Source: Pirellulales bacterium (GTDB taxonomy: Bacteria; Planctomycetota; Planctomycetia; Pirellulales; JAEUIK01). Taken from it: a stretch of DNA of 64,000 nt. The stretch covers positions 1 through 64,000 of the forward strand of contig JAIESQ010000061.1 in the NCBI GenBank assembly GCA_019745975.1, read 5' to 3'. The notes under the pieces are model-generated. The model had not been told where the DNA came from. It did not search any database and saw nothing but the letters and a program-made list of their open reading frames with translations. The translations under genes were made by a program, and so were the position numbers. The first letter of the stretch is position 1, and the number at the start of each line of letters is the position of its first letter. Shown here piece by piece: positions 1 to 7,130 of the stretch.

Positions 1-158
1 TGTAGGGTGCGTGAAACGCACCAATGCACAACGGCTCCCACAACGCAAAACTGGTGTGCTGCGCACACCCTACAAAGGACCTGTAGGGTGCGTGAAACGC
101 ACCAATGCACAACGGCTCCCACAACGCAAAACTGGTGTGCTGCGCACACCCTACAAAG
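1..158. repeat. Two tandem 77-bp palindromic repeats
   Basis: Two apparently identical 77-bp units occupy 1-77 and 82-158, separated by 4 bp. Each unit starts with TGTAGGGTGCG and ends with CGCACACCCTACA plus AAG. Its outer arms are therefore nearly complementary and could form a long imperfect hairpin. The unit looks like a REP-type intergenic element lying downstream of the minus-strand membrane gene that ends at 190. The first copy starts at the window edge, so more copies may lie to the left. Confidence 0.8.
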
Positions 159-189
159 ATCGCACTCACGAAGATCGCGCGTAGCCACG

Positions 190-1038
190 TCATGCGGGCG
201 ACCTCGTCAGTCGGGTCGCGGCGGCGCGCATCCGCAGTTCGAGTTCCCAACCCTCGCTGCGAATCCGCAAATCGAGGTACGACAGAAAGCGGACCACGGT
301 GAAGTAGCCCACCACAAGCCAGATCCCCGCCTGCAAATAGACCGTGATCAAGGTCGAATCGACTTCCTCATATTCTTCCAACAGGATGCAGCGCAGCACC
401 CACAGCGTCGCCGTAGTCGATGTCACCAGCAACACCGCCAACAACAGCGACCCCAGCCAGCGGGCCAGCAGATCGCCGGCGTTGCTGGCGTGCAGCACGC
501 GGCTCCGCGCCAGCGTGCTCAGCCGCGCGGTCGATTTTCGCTGCCGCCAGGGGTTGTTCTCCAGCAGGATCACTTCGTTCAAGTACGGCCAGAACGAGTA
601 CAAGAAAAACCAGCTAATGACCCAGGGGGCCGCCAGCGCCCGCACGAACAACTGAAAGTACAACAGTTGCGGCAAGTTGCGCACGTAGTCGCGTGCCAGC
701 CGCCGCCAGTCGACCTTTTCAACAAACAGGGCCTGCCCCAGGTAGAGCGTCATGGGGGCCGTCGCCAGCGGAATCTCAATCACCAACAGCACGCACATCA
801 TGTAGGCAAATGCCAGCCACATCGGGACCGTCTCTTCGATCGGCAGCTCCGGATCGAACAGGTACGTGGCGACGTCGGACCCCAAAAACCACTGATTGAA
901 TGCCACCAGCGGCGCCGCTCCCAGCACCAGCAGGCACAACAATTGCCCCGCGTGCTCGCGCGTGACACTCAGCGCCAAGTCGAGCACGTCGGGGTACGTG
1001 CGCTCGCGGATCGGAATGCGTGTGCGATCGAACTCCAA
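190..1038 (-). CDS. Multi-pass membrane protein of unknown function
   Basis: A 282-residue protein with several hydrophobic segments, at about residues 32-50, 72-95, 130-150, 190-215 and 235-255. I recognise no enzymatic motif. It starts one base after the stop of the SpoIIM-family gene, at a TTG codon preceded by GGGAG six bases upstream, so translational coupling is likely. Together with the SpoIIM-like and RDD proteins it forms a three-gene membrane operon on the minus strand. In planctomycetes such trios often neighbour MoxR/DUF58 genes, which would lie beyond the left edge; that context is recalled, not seen. Its function is probably envelope-related, but this is inference. Confidence 0.8.
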   Translation of the reverse strand: MEFDRTRIPIRERTYPDVLDLALSVTREHAGQLLCLLVLGAAPLVAFNQWFLGSDVATYLFDPELPIEETVPMWLAFAYMMCVLLVIEIPLATAPMTLYLGQALFVEKVDWRRLARDYVRNLPQLLYFQLFVRALAAPWVISWFFLYSFWPYLNEVILLENNPWRQRKSTARLSTLARSRVLHASNAGDLLARWLGSLLLAVLLVTSTTATLWVLRCILLEEYEEVDSTLITVYLQAGIWLVVGYFTVVRFLSYLDLRIRSEGWELELRMRAAATRLTRSPA

Positions 1039-1039
1039 G

Positions 1040-1999
1040 TCAATCTCCCGGGCGCTGCCCCAACAGCACGAAATAAAAAACCAGCAGAGCGCTGCACGCC
1101 GTGGCCACCAGCGCCTTAGTCCAATAGGGGAGGCTCGACGGCGAGATCAACCCTTCGATCACCGCCGCGCCGCCGAACAAGAACATCCCCAGGATGATCG
1201 TCGGGAACGCCTCGCGCCCGGCGCGGCGCAGCGATTCGCCGCGGGTGTAACCCCCCGTTGCCACGATCGAGAAGCCCAGCCGCATGCCGGCCGCCGACAT
1301 CACGACAATGCCTGTCAGCTCGAACGGCCCGTGCGCGGTGACAAACTCCCAGAAATCGGTTTCGGTCGTCAGCGTGGCCATGTGACCGAAGACGGTCCCC
1401 AGCCCAACCGCGTTGCTGATCGTGATGAAGATGCCGCCGACGCCGAACAACAGCCCCAAGCCAAAGCACTGCAGCCCGATGCTCGTATTGTGGCGGATAT
1501 AGAATCCGACCGCGCCGAGCCCTTCGTCGACGTCGCGCCCCTGGGCACTGTCGGCATGATCGTCTTCCATTTTCCGCAGTGCTTCCTCGCCCACCACGCG
1601 CTCGGCGAAACCATCGGAGGCATAGCCCAGATACATCGACGCCAGAAAGAATCCCCAGAAGAGCACAAAGGCCAGCCGCAAATAGCCATCGTGAAACAAC
1701 CGCCGCGGCAGGCGATCGAAGATCTCGTCGAACCAGGTGCCAACGTTGAACCCCTGGCTGCGATAGAGCTGATTGTGCGCGCGGCCGACGAGCTGGTGCA
1801 GGTAGTTGACGGTGTTGGGCGGCAGTTGATAAGCATCGGCCAGCGCCAGGTCGGCGCATGCGCAGCGATACAGCGACGCGAAGTGGACCGCCGTCTCGGC
1901 CTCGACCTTGCTGCGCCGGCGACCTTCGAATCGCATGCACAGCGTCTCCAGCTCGCGCCAGTTCTCGCGGCGTTGATCCAGCAGGTCGACAACCTTCAA
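1040..1999 (-). CDS. Stage II sporulation protein M (SpoIIM/DUF95) family membrane protein
   Basis: The 319-residue protein has a soluble N-terminal region of about 110 residues (basic, with the pattern VDLLDQRRENWRELE) followed by several membrane spans, as in the SpoIIM/DUF95 family. The gene opens with TTG; GAGGTG lies six bases upstream and no ATG is available in frame. In Firmicutes, SpoIIM works with SpoIID and SpoIIP during engulfment. Outside spore formers, such as this organism, homologues sit beside RDD proteins and their role is unknown. The next gene follows directly, so the two are cotranscribed. Confidence 0.85.
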   Translation of the reverse strand: MKVVDLLDQRRENWRELETLCMRFEGRRRSKVEAETAVHFASLYRCACADLALADAYQLPPNTVNYLHQLVGRAHNQLYRSQGFNVGTWFDEIFDRLPRRLFHDGYLRLAFVLFWGFFLASMYLGYASDGFAERVVGEEALRKMEDDHADSAQGRDVDEGLGAVGFYIRHNTSIGLQCFGLGLLFGVGGIFITISNAVGLGTVFGHMATLTTETDFWEFVTAHGPFELTGIVVMSAAGMRLGFSIVATGGYTRGESLRRAGREAFPTIILGMFLFGGAAVIEGLISPSSLPYWTKALVATACSALLVFYFVLLGQRPGD

Positions 2000-2017
2000 C
2001 GGGCACCTCGATCGGTT

Positions 2018-2110
2018 AACAGGTCGGGGACTGTCCCGTTTTTCGGCGTTCGATATTGCGTAAATCGTCTAGCGTCGACCGAAAACATTGGACTGTCCCC
2101 CTCCTTCTCG
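2018..2110. repeat. Imperfect inverted repeat with GGGGACTGTCCC motifs
   Basis: Between the RDD and SpoIIM-like genes, the sequence GGGGACTGTCCCG followed by a T-rich stretch and TCGG is mirrored by CCGAAAAC and then GGACTGTCCCC about 50 bases later. The arms match only partly. It resembles the dispersed palindromes elsewhere in this window in size and position, but the arm sequence differs. Confidence 0.5.
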
Positions 2111-2165
2111 CGAACTAGCTCTTCTCGCGTGCTGCATTGTTAACTTTGCAGTTCTCCTGGATCCA

Positions 2166-3074
2166 TTAGCCAACAACGGTCGTGTCGACCGTCGGCAGAG
2201 GTTGTACCGGGGCGCTGCCGCCAGGCGGCGCGTCGGCAAAGGGTGTTGCTCCCAGCGCCACCGCGATTTCGCCCGAGCCGACCGGCCGCGGCGCCGCCTC
2301 CGCTTGACCCATTGCGCCGGCAAAGAACGTGCGATGGTACATCGCGCACAGCAGCATGTCGTAGCTGGTCTGTGGTGGTAGTCCAAACCGCATCCGCAGC
2401 GGCTCCCCCAAGTGTCGGGCGATTTGCACGCGCCGCGTCCACGGGAGCGCTCGCCGCCGCAGCACGTAGCTCGACAGCGCCAAGGCCATGTCGCGCGGCA
2501 CCCGAAAGCCCGCCGGGATCAGCTCCGCCAGCCGCAACGCCTCGGGCTCGGTCACGCGCAGCGCCATCGAGCGATACTGCGGCTCCTCGATCACCACCAT
2601 CGTGCCGCAGACCAGATCGCCCAGCCGCGCGTAGCGTCGATTGCAGGCCGCGACCCACAAGCCGACCTGGTACAGGTAGAACGGCTGACAATCGGCTACG
2701 TGCAGCACGTTGCGCAGGATCGCCTGCACGGGGCGAATCGGTTGCCCGTCGGCCGAAATTACGCGCAGCCGCATCAAGCGTTTGCCGGGAGTTTGCCCGT
2801 TCCAAAGCGCTTCAAACAACCCGGCATAGAACCAACTGATGACGAACTGGATCACTAGTCCAAGGCCGACGCCCACGAAGCCGAGGCGAATCATCCCGAA
2901 GAAGAACAATACCCCCAGAAACAGGATGATGAGCACGGCGTATTGGATCAGCAAGTCGATGAGAAACGCGGGCAAACGCTGGAACGGGCCCGCCAGCCGA
3001 TATTGGAAAGCGATGTTCTCGGGGGTGACGATCTCGAACTGGGTGTCGATCGCCTCCGCGTTGTCGGCAGCCAT
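2166..3074 (-). CDS. RDD family membrane protein
   Basis: From the ATG at 3074 the protein has 302 residues. It contains the RDD-family pattern: an Arg near the first helix in a segment reading YRLAGPFQRLPAFLIDLLIQ, a hydrophobic pair of helices, then WNGQTPGKRLMRLRV, which is the typical GxTxGKxxxxxRV signature. The C-terminal half is soluble and unrecognised. The frame remains open upstream to 3149, but that extension is basic and lacks RDD similarity, so 3074 is preferred. It is the first gene of a minus-strand membrane operon. RDD proteins are of uncertain function; some have been linked to ion or solute transport. Confidence 0.85.
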   Translation of the reverse strand: MAADNAEAIDTQFEIVTPENIAFQYRLAGPFQRLPAFLIDLLIQYAVLIILFLGVLFFFGMIRLGFVGVGLGLVIQFVISWFYAGLFEALWNGQTPGKRLMRLRVISADGQPIRPVQAILRNVLHVADCQPFYLYQVGLWVAACNRRYARLGDLVCGTMVVIEEPQYRSMALRVTEPEALRLAELIPAGFRVPRDMALALSSYVLRRRALPWTRRVQIARHLGEPLRMRFGLPPQTSYDMLLCAMYHRTFFAGAMGQAEAAPRPVGSGEIAVALGATPFADAPPGGSAPVQPLPTVDTTVVG

Positions 3075-3149
3075 GCGGGTATTATCGAGACGGGTCCGGC
3101 GCCGTGCAACCAACGCGGCTGGTGCCCCTGGGCGCCGTAAACCATTCAA

Positions 3150-3240
3150 TTGGGGTCGCCCGGCCCATTCGGATAATAAATCTCAAAAAATATACTAAAG
3201 AGTGGTTGAAATTAGCCACTTCGTTGTTATGATGAACATT
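3150..3240 (-). promoter_or_regulatory. AT-rich probable promoter region of the membrane operon
   Basis: This is one of the few AT-rich stretches in the window, especially 3176-3240, and it lies directly upstream of the minus-strand RDD gene. It contains the short inverted repeat AGTGG (3201-3205) / CCACT (3216-3220), a possible operator. No unambiguous -35/-10 pair was picked, so this is a regional call only. Confidence 0.35.
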
Positions 3241-3929
3241 CCCACTCGGCGATGTCGCCCCGACGCGCCGCCCTGACACACCTCAGTCACGCCCCAGCTT
3301 TCCGGTCCACGTTGCCGGAGAGGCGCGTAACATGCTGCGCACCGGCCGCCACGAACTGCTGGACGCCGAGTGCCGCGGGCTGCCACCACCGCCTTCGATA
3401 TCCAGAAAGGAGAACCCGAAGCTCGCCTCGCGCTGAGCACGAAACGCCCGCCAACTTCGCGCAAAACTCTCGCCCCAAGGGCTTCGCGATTCTGCGGAAT
3501 CGTTTGTCAGAGTCGGGACCGGAGAGCTGCGTCCGCCCTGCGCGCTACGGCGACCGAGTTACTTCAGCGATCGTTAGCCGCGGAGTTTACTCCGCGCGCT
3601 AGTCGTTCGACGCCGCGACGCGACGAGCGTGAACGACGTTGATCCGTCGCACAAACGAGCGCGCGGGACAAGTCCCGCGGCTAACAAGCCGAGCGCCGCG
3701 GCCGTGCTTAGGACGCAAAACACCCGGCGGGACGCAACCGGGACGCAAGGTTTTTTAGTTTGCGTCCCGACGCAACTAGTTCATCGAAAGAAGATTAACC
3801 GCATGTAACACCAGGTCGGGACGGTCGGGACGCAAATTCCCGGGCAATCTTACTTCTGGGGGGTTGCGGCGGACAGCGCCCGAGAAGCCCGTCGTGAGCA
3901 ACGAGCAGCGATCGGTCCGCGCCGTGCAC
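3241..3929. other. About 700 bp with no convincing gene, holding palindromes and GGGACGCAA motifs
   Basis: No open frame here has protein-like composition. Two structures are visible. First, GTTAGCCGCGG at 3573-3583 is mirrored by CCGCGGCTAAC at 3675-3685. Second, GGGACGCAA occurs at 3729-3737, 3740-3748 and 3827-3835 and in reverse at 3760-3768, and 3739-3748 / 3760-3769 can form a perfect 10-bp hairpin with a T-rich loop. The region lies between the start of the RDD operon and the 3' end of the methyltransferase gene. Confidence 0.6.
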
Positions 3930-4709
3930 TCACTCGCACACGGCGATCCAACCGTTGGCGCGCACCCGCGCCAGCAGCCACGGCCGCGCCAGGGGGCGTT
4001 GCCGCTGGGTGTCGAGCGGGATCAGCTTGCGCAGCGCAAAGCCCGCGCCGCGCAAGAGCTGCTTCAGCTCGCCGAGCGTAAACGTGTGCAGGCACATATT
4101 GGGGATGCCGCGATACTCGAACACGCGATCGCCCGGCTCGAGCCCCCCAAAGCGATTCGTCAGCCAGGAGTGGGTCAGCCACCAGCGCCCCTGCGGATCG
4201 AACAAACTGTACCAGCGATTGTGCACGTGAATGATCAACCGCCCGCCGGGCTTGATCATGCGGCGCACGTGAGCGAGCACCTGCTGCCGAGCGCGCGATC
4301 CGCGGATCATGCCCAGCGTGCTGAACATCAACAGCGCGTAGTCGACCGACGCGGGCCGAAAGCACGTCAGTTGGGCGAGGTTCGCCCGCACGCGGTGGAT
4401 CGGCAAATTGGAGTCAGCGGCTTTTTCGCCAACGACGCGCAGCATCGGTAGCGACAAATCGACGCCGACGCAAGTGTGGCCGCGCTGGGCCAAAGGCACG
4501 AGCAGCCGACCGGTGCCGCAGCCCAAGTCGACGACGACGCCCGCGGCCGGCAGTTCGTCGAGCACAACGTCACGGTCGTACTGGAACAAGCTGTTGTAGG
4601 CAAAGTACTCGTCGTAGTCGTCGGCGATGTGATCGGCGTGCGCGTAGTCCCACAGGCTGCGGTTGACGCCCGCGGGCAACTGCCAGTCGGCCAAGCGAGA
4701 AGAATTCAC
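3930..4709 (-). CDS. Class I SAM-dependent methyltransferase
   Basis: A 259-residue protein with a Rossmann methyltransferase core. Motif I reads VVDLGCGTGRLLVPLA at about residues 59-74, followed by an acidic strand end (GVDLS) and motif-IV-like DYALLMFSTLGM. A conserved MIKPGGRLIIHVHN segment matches the post-motif region of UbiE/BioC-like enzymes. The C-terminus contains a WWLTHSW loop and ends in CE. The substrate cannot be told from sequence. The gene stands alone on the minus strand, divergent from the lactonase gene. Start ATG 4709 gives a normal family length. Confidence 0.88.
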   Translation of the reverse strand: MNSSRLADWQLPAGVNRSLWDYAHADHIADDYDEYFAYNSLFQYDRDVVLDELPAAGVVVDLGCGTGRLLVPLAQRGHTCVGVDLSLPMLRVVGEKAADSNLPIHRVRANLAQLTCFRPASVDYALLMFSTLGMIRGSRARQQVLAHVRRMIKPGGRLIIHVHNRWYSLFDPQGRWWLTHSWLTNRFGGLEPGDRVFEYRGIPNMCLHTFTLGELKQLLRGAGFALRKLIPLDTQRQRPLARPWLLARVRANGWIAVCE

Positions 4710-4826
4710 GCAGCGTGATTTACAAGCGGAGATCAGGTGGTGTCAAAGCGAACGTACCGCGGACGGAGGCGACTCAATTTGCGGGCGATTGTAGCTTGTT
4801 TGGCGAAAGGGTGGTCGTGCGACAAG

Positions 4827-4856
4827 GTGGCATGCGACCTGGCGACGACTTACAAT
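4827..4856 (+). promoter_or_regulatory. Candidate promoter for the lactonase gene
   Basis: GTGGCA (4827-4832) and TACAAT (4851-4856) are spaced 18 bp apart. This puts transcription start near 4863, some 65 bases before the proposed ATG at 4928. It also argues against the longer upstream reading frame being translated. Confidence 0.4.
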
Positions 4857-4927
4857 ACGGTGCCCGCGCCGGACATAGTGGCCACACTGTTCCGCCGTTC
4901 TGCAACCCTAACTCGCCGGTGAACTCC

Positions 4928-6097
4928 ATGAGATGCTTCTTCATTTGTCTTTGCCTGACCTCGGCGGTTTGCGCGGCCGAACCTCAAACCGATGCAACGA
5001 AGAAGGATACGCTGCGCATGGCGAACCAACGCGTCTATTTCGGCACCTACACCGGCCGCGGACAAAGCCAAGGAATCTACGTGTGCGAATTGAATGCGGC
5101 CACGGGCGAGCTCACCACGCCGCGCTTGGCGGCCGAAGCCGTGAATCCCTCGTTTCTGGAGATTCATCCCAATCGCAAGTTCGCCTACGCCGTCGGCGAG
5201 ATCAGCGAATTCGCTAACAGGAAGAGCGGCGGCGTCAGCTCGTATGCGATCAACCCGGAGAACGGCGAACTTAAGCTGGTGAATCAGCAGCCGTCGGGGG
5301 GAGCGGGCCCCTGCCATGTGACGGTCGATCGCGCCGGTAAGAACGCATTGGTGGCCAACTACGGTGGCGGCAGCGTCGCGTGCTTCCCGATCAAGCCCGA
5401 TGGCAGCCTCGCGCCGGCCAGCGCCTTCGTGCAGCACGAAGGCTCGAGCGTCGATCCTAAACGTCAGGAGGGACCGCACGCCCATTCGATCAACGTCGAC
5501 GCGGCCAACCGCTTCGCAATCGCGGCCGATCTGGGGCTCGACAAGCTGCTCGTTTATCGGCTTGACGCCGAGCGCGGCAAGCTCACGCCGAACGAGCCGC
5601 CGTCGGTCTCGCTCCCCAGTGGCGGCGGCCCGCGCCATTTCGCTTTTCATCCCGGCGGTGTCTGGGCCTATTGCAACAACGAGATGACGTCGACCGTATC
5701 GGCGCTCAAGTACGATGCGGCTCGCGGCGCCTTCACGGTGCTGCAAACCATCAGCACGTTGCCTGAGGGCTTTGCCGGCGACAACAGCACGGCCGAAGTG
5801 CGCGTCCACCCCAGCGGCAAGTTTGCGTATGTGTCGAACCGCGGGCACAACAGCATTGCGATGTTCGCGATCGACGAGCAGACGGGCAAGCTCACGGCAC
5901 TAGGACACGAATCGACGCGCGGCCAGACCCCGCGCAATTTCAACCTTGATCCTAGCGGCCGCTGGCTGCTGGCGGCCAATCAAGATTCGGGGAACGTAGT
6001 CGTCTTTAAGGTTGACGAAACGTCGGGCCGGCTCACCGCGACCGGGCAAGAAGTGAAAGTCGGCTCGCCGGTCTGCGTGCGGTTTGTGACGCTGTGA
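4928..6097 (+). CDS. Exported lactonase-type seven-bladed propeller (6-phosphogluconolactonase-like)
   Basis: From ATG 4928 the protein has 389 residues with a clear signal peptide (hydrophobic core FFICLCLTSAVC, cleavage likely after AA). The rest matches the YbhE/YkgB lactonase family: VYFGTYTGRG near the start, then repeated strands such as NPSFLEIHPNRKFAYAVGE, GGAGPCHVTVD, PHAHSINVD, GGGPRHFAFHP and TPRNFNLDPSGRWLLAANQDSGNVVVF. Cytosolic members hydrolyse 6-phosphogluconolactone. Here the signal peptide implies a periplasmic or extracellular lactonase acting on another sugar lactone. The open frame extends to 4715, but only the 4928 start gives the leader. Confidence 0.88.
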   Translation: MRCFFICLCLTSAVCAAEPQTDATKKDTLRMANQRVYFGTYTGRGQSQGIYVCELNAATGELTTPRLAAEAVNPSFLEIHPNRKFAYAVGEISEFANRKSGGVSSYAINPENGELKLVNQQPSGGAGPCHVTVDRAGKNALVANYGGGSVACFPIKPDGSLAPASAFVQHEGSSVDPKRQEGPHAHSINVDAANRFAIAADLGLDKLLVYRLDAERGKLTPNEPPSVSLPSGGGPRHFAFHPGGVWAYCNNEMTSTVSALKYDAARGAFTVLQTISTLPEGFAGDNSTAEVRVHPSGKFAYVSNRGHNSIAMFAIDEQTGKLTALGHESTRGQTPRNFNLDPSGRWLLAANQDSGNVVVFKVDETSGRLTATGQEVKVGSPVCVRFVTL

Positions 6098-6118
6098 TCG
6101 CCGACGCGTCGCGCAACG

Positions 6119-6412
6119 TCAGTTGCTATCGACGGGAGTCGCGTGCGGCGCTGAGAGTCGTAGCTCGACGATCCGCGCGTTGTGGCCGGCTGCTAGCAGC
6201 TTGTCGCAACAAGCGTCGGCCTGGGCGCGATAGTTGAACACGGCATACGGTTGCCAGTCCTGGTCTTGCATTACCAGCACGCGAAAGGCGTGGCGGCAAT
6301 TGACGACGGGCGTGTCGACCGCGAGTCGGTCGGCTAGCGTCGAACCAAGCAGCATAAAGAGCTCTCGTGCCTGGGTATCGGTTATGCGGAGCGAACATGG
6401 CCGCCTGACCAT
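6119..6412 (-). CDS. Small conserved-looking hypothetical protein
   Basis: A 97-residue protein with mixed, gene-like composition. The N-terminal half is variable. The C-terminal half reads HAFRVLVMQDQDWQPYAVFNYRAQADACCDKLLAAGHNARIVEL. This alternation of strands and a helix suggests a small alpha/beta fold, a little like SPOR-type domains, though I do not recognise the family. It converges with the lactonase gene (21 bp between ends) and points away from the leu leader region. There is no strong ribosome site; GAGAG lies just upstream of the ATG. Confidence 0.55.
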   Translation of the reverse strand: MVRRPCSLRITDTQARELFMLLGSTLADRLAVDTPVVNCRHAFRVLVMQDQDWQPYAVFNYRAQADACCDKLLAAGHNARIVELRLSAPHATPVDSN

Positions 6413-6580
6413 GGCTCTCGCATGAGGAGGTGAAGGCGCGAGAGCGCAGGACTAGATCGGCAGAACAGGCGGCAAAGTTGAGCAGATTTGGATCCACGCC
6501 GATGTGGGGCTCCAGGCCGATAGCCATGGAAGGCGCTTATCTCGGGAGAATCCTACTAATCGAACCAGGTCGTATCGCCC

Positions 6581-6609
6581 TTGACGCCCCAAAACCCGAC
6601 ACTTAGAGT
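6581..6609 (+). promoter_or_regulatory. Promoter of the leu leader
   Basis: TTGACG (6581-6586) and TAGAGT (6604-6609) are separated by exactly 17 bp, matching 5 of 6 and 4 of 6 sigma-70 consensus positions. The predicted start near 6616 would begin the transcript at the first stem of the leader RNA, about 65 bases before the leader peptide. Confidence 0.65.
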
Positions 6610-6615
6610 GATTGA

Positions 6616-6655
6616 GACGCGGTTCGTGCCAGAACTTTCCCGTTAGAACCGCGTC
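6616..6655 (+). promoter_or_regulatory. 5'-end stem of the leu leader RNA
   Basis: A perfect 10-bp inverted repeat (GACGCGGTTC at 6616-6625, GAACCGCGTC at 6646-6655) encloses a 20-nt loop. It starts where the predicted transcript starts, so it may protect the 5' end or form the first stem of the attenuator. A DNA operator is the alternative. Confidence 0.5.
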
Positions 6656-6680
6656 GCGAAGTACGCGATCGGTGAACCTC

Positions 6681-6743
6681 ATGTTGCGGCTCGTGCTCCT
6701 TCTAGGACTGCGACTACTCGGCCTTACCGTGGCCGGGCCGTAA
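6681..6743 (+). CDS. Leucine-rich leader peptide of the leuA attenuator
   Basis: An ATG with GGTGA five bases upstream opens a 20-codon frame, MLRLVLLLGLRLLGLTVAGP, ending in TAA at 6741-6743. Nine of the 20 residues are leucine, and they are encoded by a mix of codons (TTG, CTC, CTT, CTA, CTG), including runs of three and two. This is the composition expected of a peptide whose translation senses charged leucyl-tRNA, as in enterobacterial leuL. It lies between a good promoter and a perfect intrinsic terminator upstream of leuA. It is too short for ordinary gene finders. The call rests on composition and position and is not proven by homology. Confidence 0.8.
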   Translation: MLRLVLLLGLRLLGLTVAGP

Positions 6744-6787
6744 GGGGATCGTTCGCCGGTTTCGTATACCAAGACATCGCGAACCCC
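6744..6787 (+). promoter_or_regulatory. Candidate antiterminator of the leuA attenuator
   Basis: GGG plus GTTCGC (6745-6747 and 6751-6756, with a 3-nt bulge) can pair with GCGAAC plus CCC (6779-6784 and 6785-6787). This pairing would occupy the 5' half of the terminator stem. A ribosome that finishes the leader peptide at the stop codon (6741-6743) would cover the left half and allow termination. A ribosome stalled on the leucine codons would leave it free and block termination. An alternative stem, CCTTAC (6722-6727) / GTAAGG (6740-6745), could act as the pause or protector hairpin. Confidence 0.6.
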
Positions 6788-6821
6788 AAGGCCCAGCCGG
6801 TTGCCTTGGGGTTCTTTTTTT
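6781..6821 (+). terminator. Intrinsic terminator (attenuator) upstream of leuA
   Basis: A perfect 12-bp stem (GAACCCCAAGGC at 6781-6792, GCCTTGGGGTTC at 6803-6814) has a 10-nt loop and runs straight into seven T residues (6815-6821). It sits 38 bases after the leader peptide stop and 309 bases before leuA, the right order for a regulated terminator. The 6822-7130 stretch between it and leuA shows nothing further that I can name. Confidence 0.85.
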
Positions 6822-7130
6822 GTGATCAGCGTGAGTTGGGTTGTGGACAAGTTCGCCAGTTCGTCAGGCGATGGGATCGCATCGATGAAGTTCGCCCCAT
6901 CACAGAATACTCGGCGCGTGCAGCGCGCCGGCAGGGCCCGCCTGTTGCTACGCGCGCCGACCAGGGGTCGGCCTGCCCAAGCGTGATCAGGTTCTCAATC
7001 TCCAACTTTCAACCGTTCGGCATCGCCAAGCTCTACCCACGACGCGCGCGTCGGAGCGCTGTCTCAGGCCCGCGCGGCGAGTTAAGCTGGCGATGCGACG
7101 GCTGCCAACCTAGAAGGCCCTGCGATAACC

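Noticed and set aside
3739-3769. Intrinsic terminator of the methyltransferase gene
   Set aside because: The hairpin's T-run lies in the loop, and no T-run follows the stem in either direction.
4715-4927. N-terminal extension of the lactonase gene
   Set aside because: The translated segment has no similarity to the family, and the signal peptide starts at 4928 downstream of a candidate promoter.
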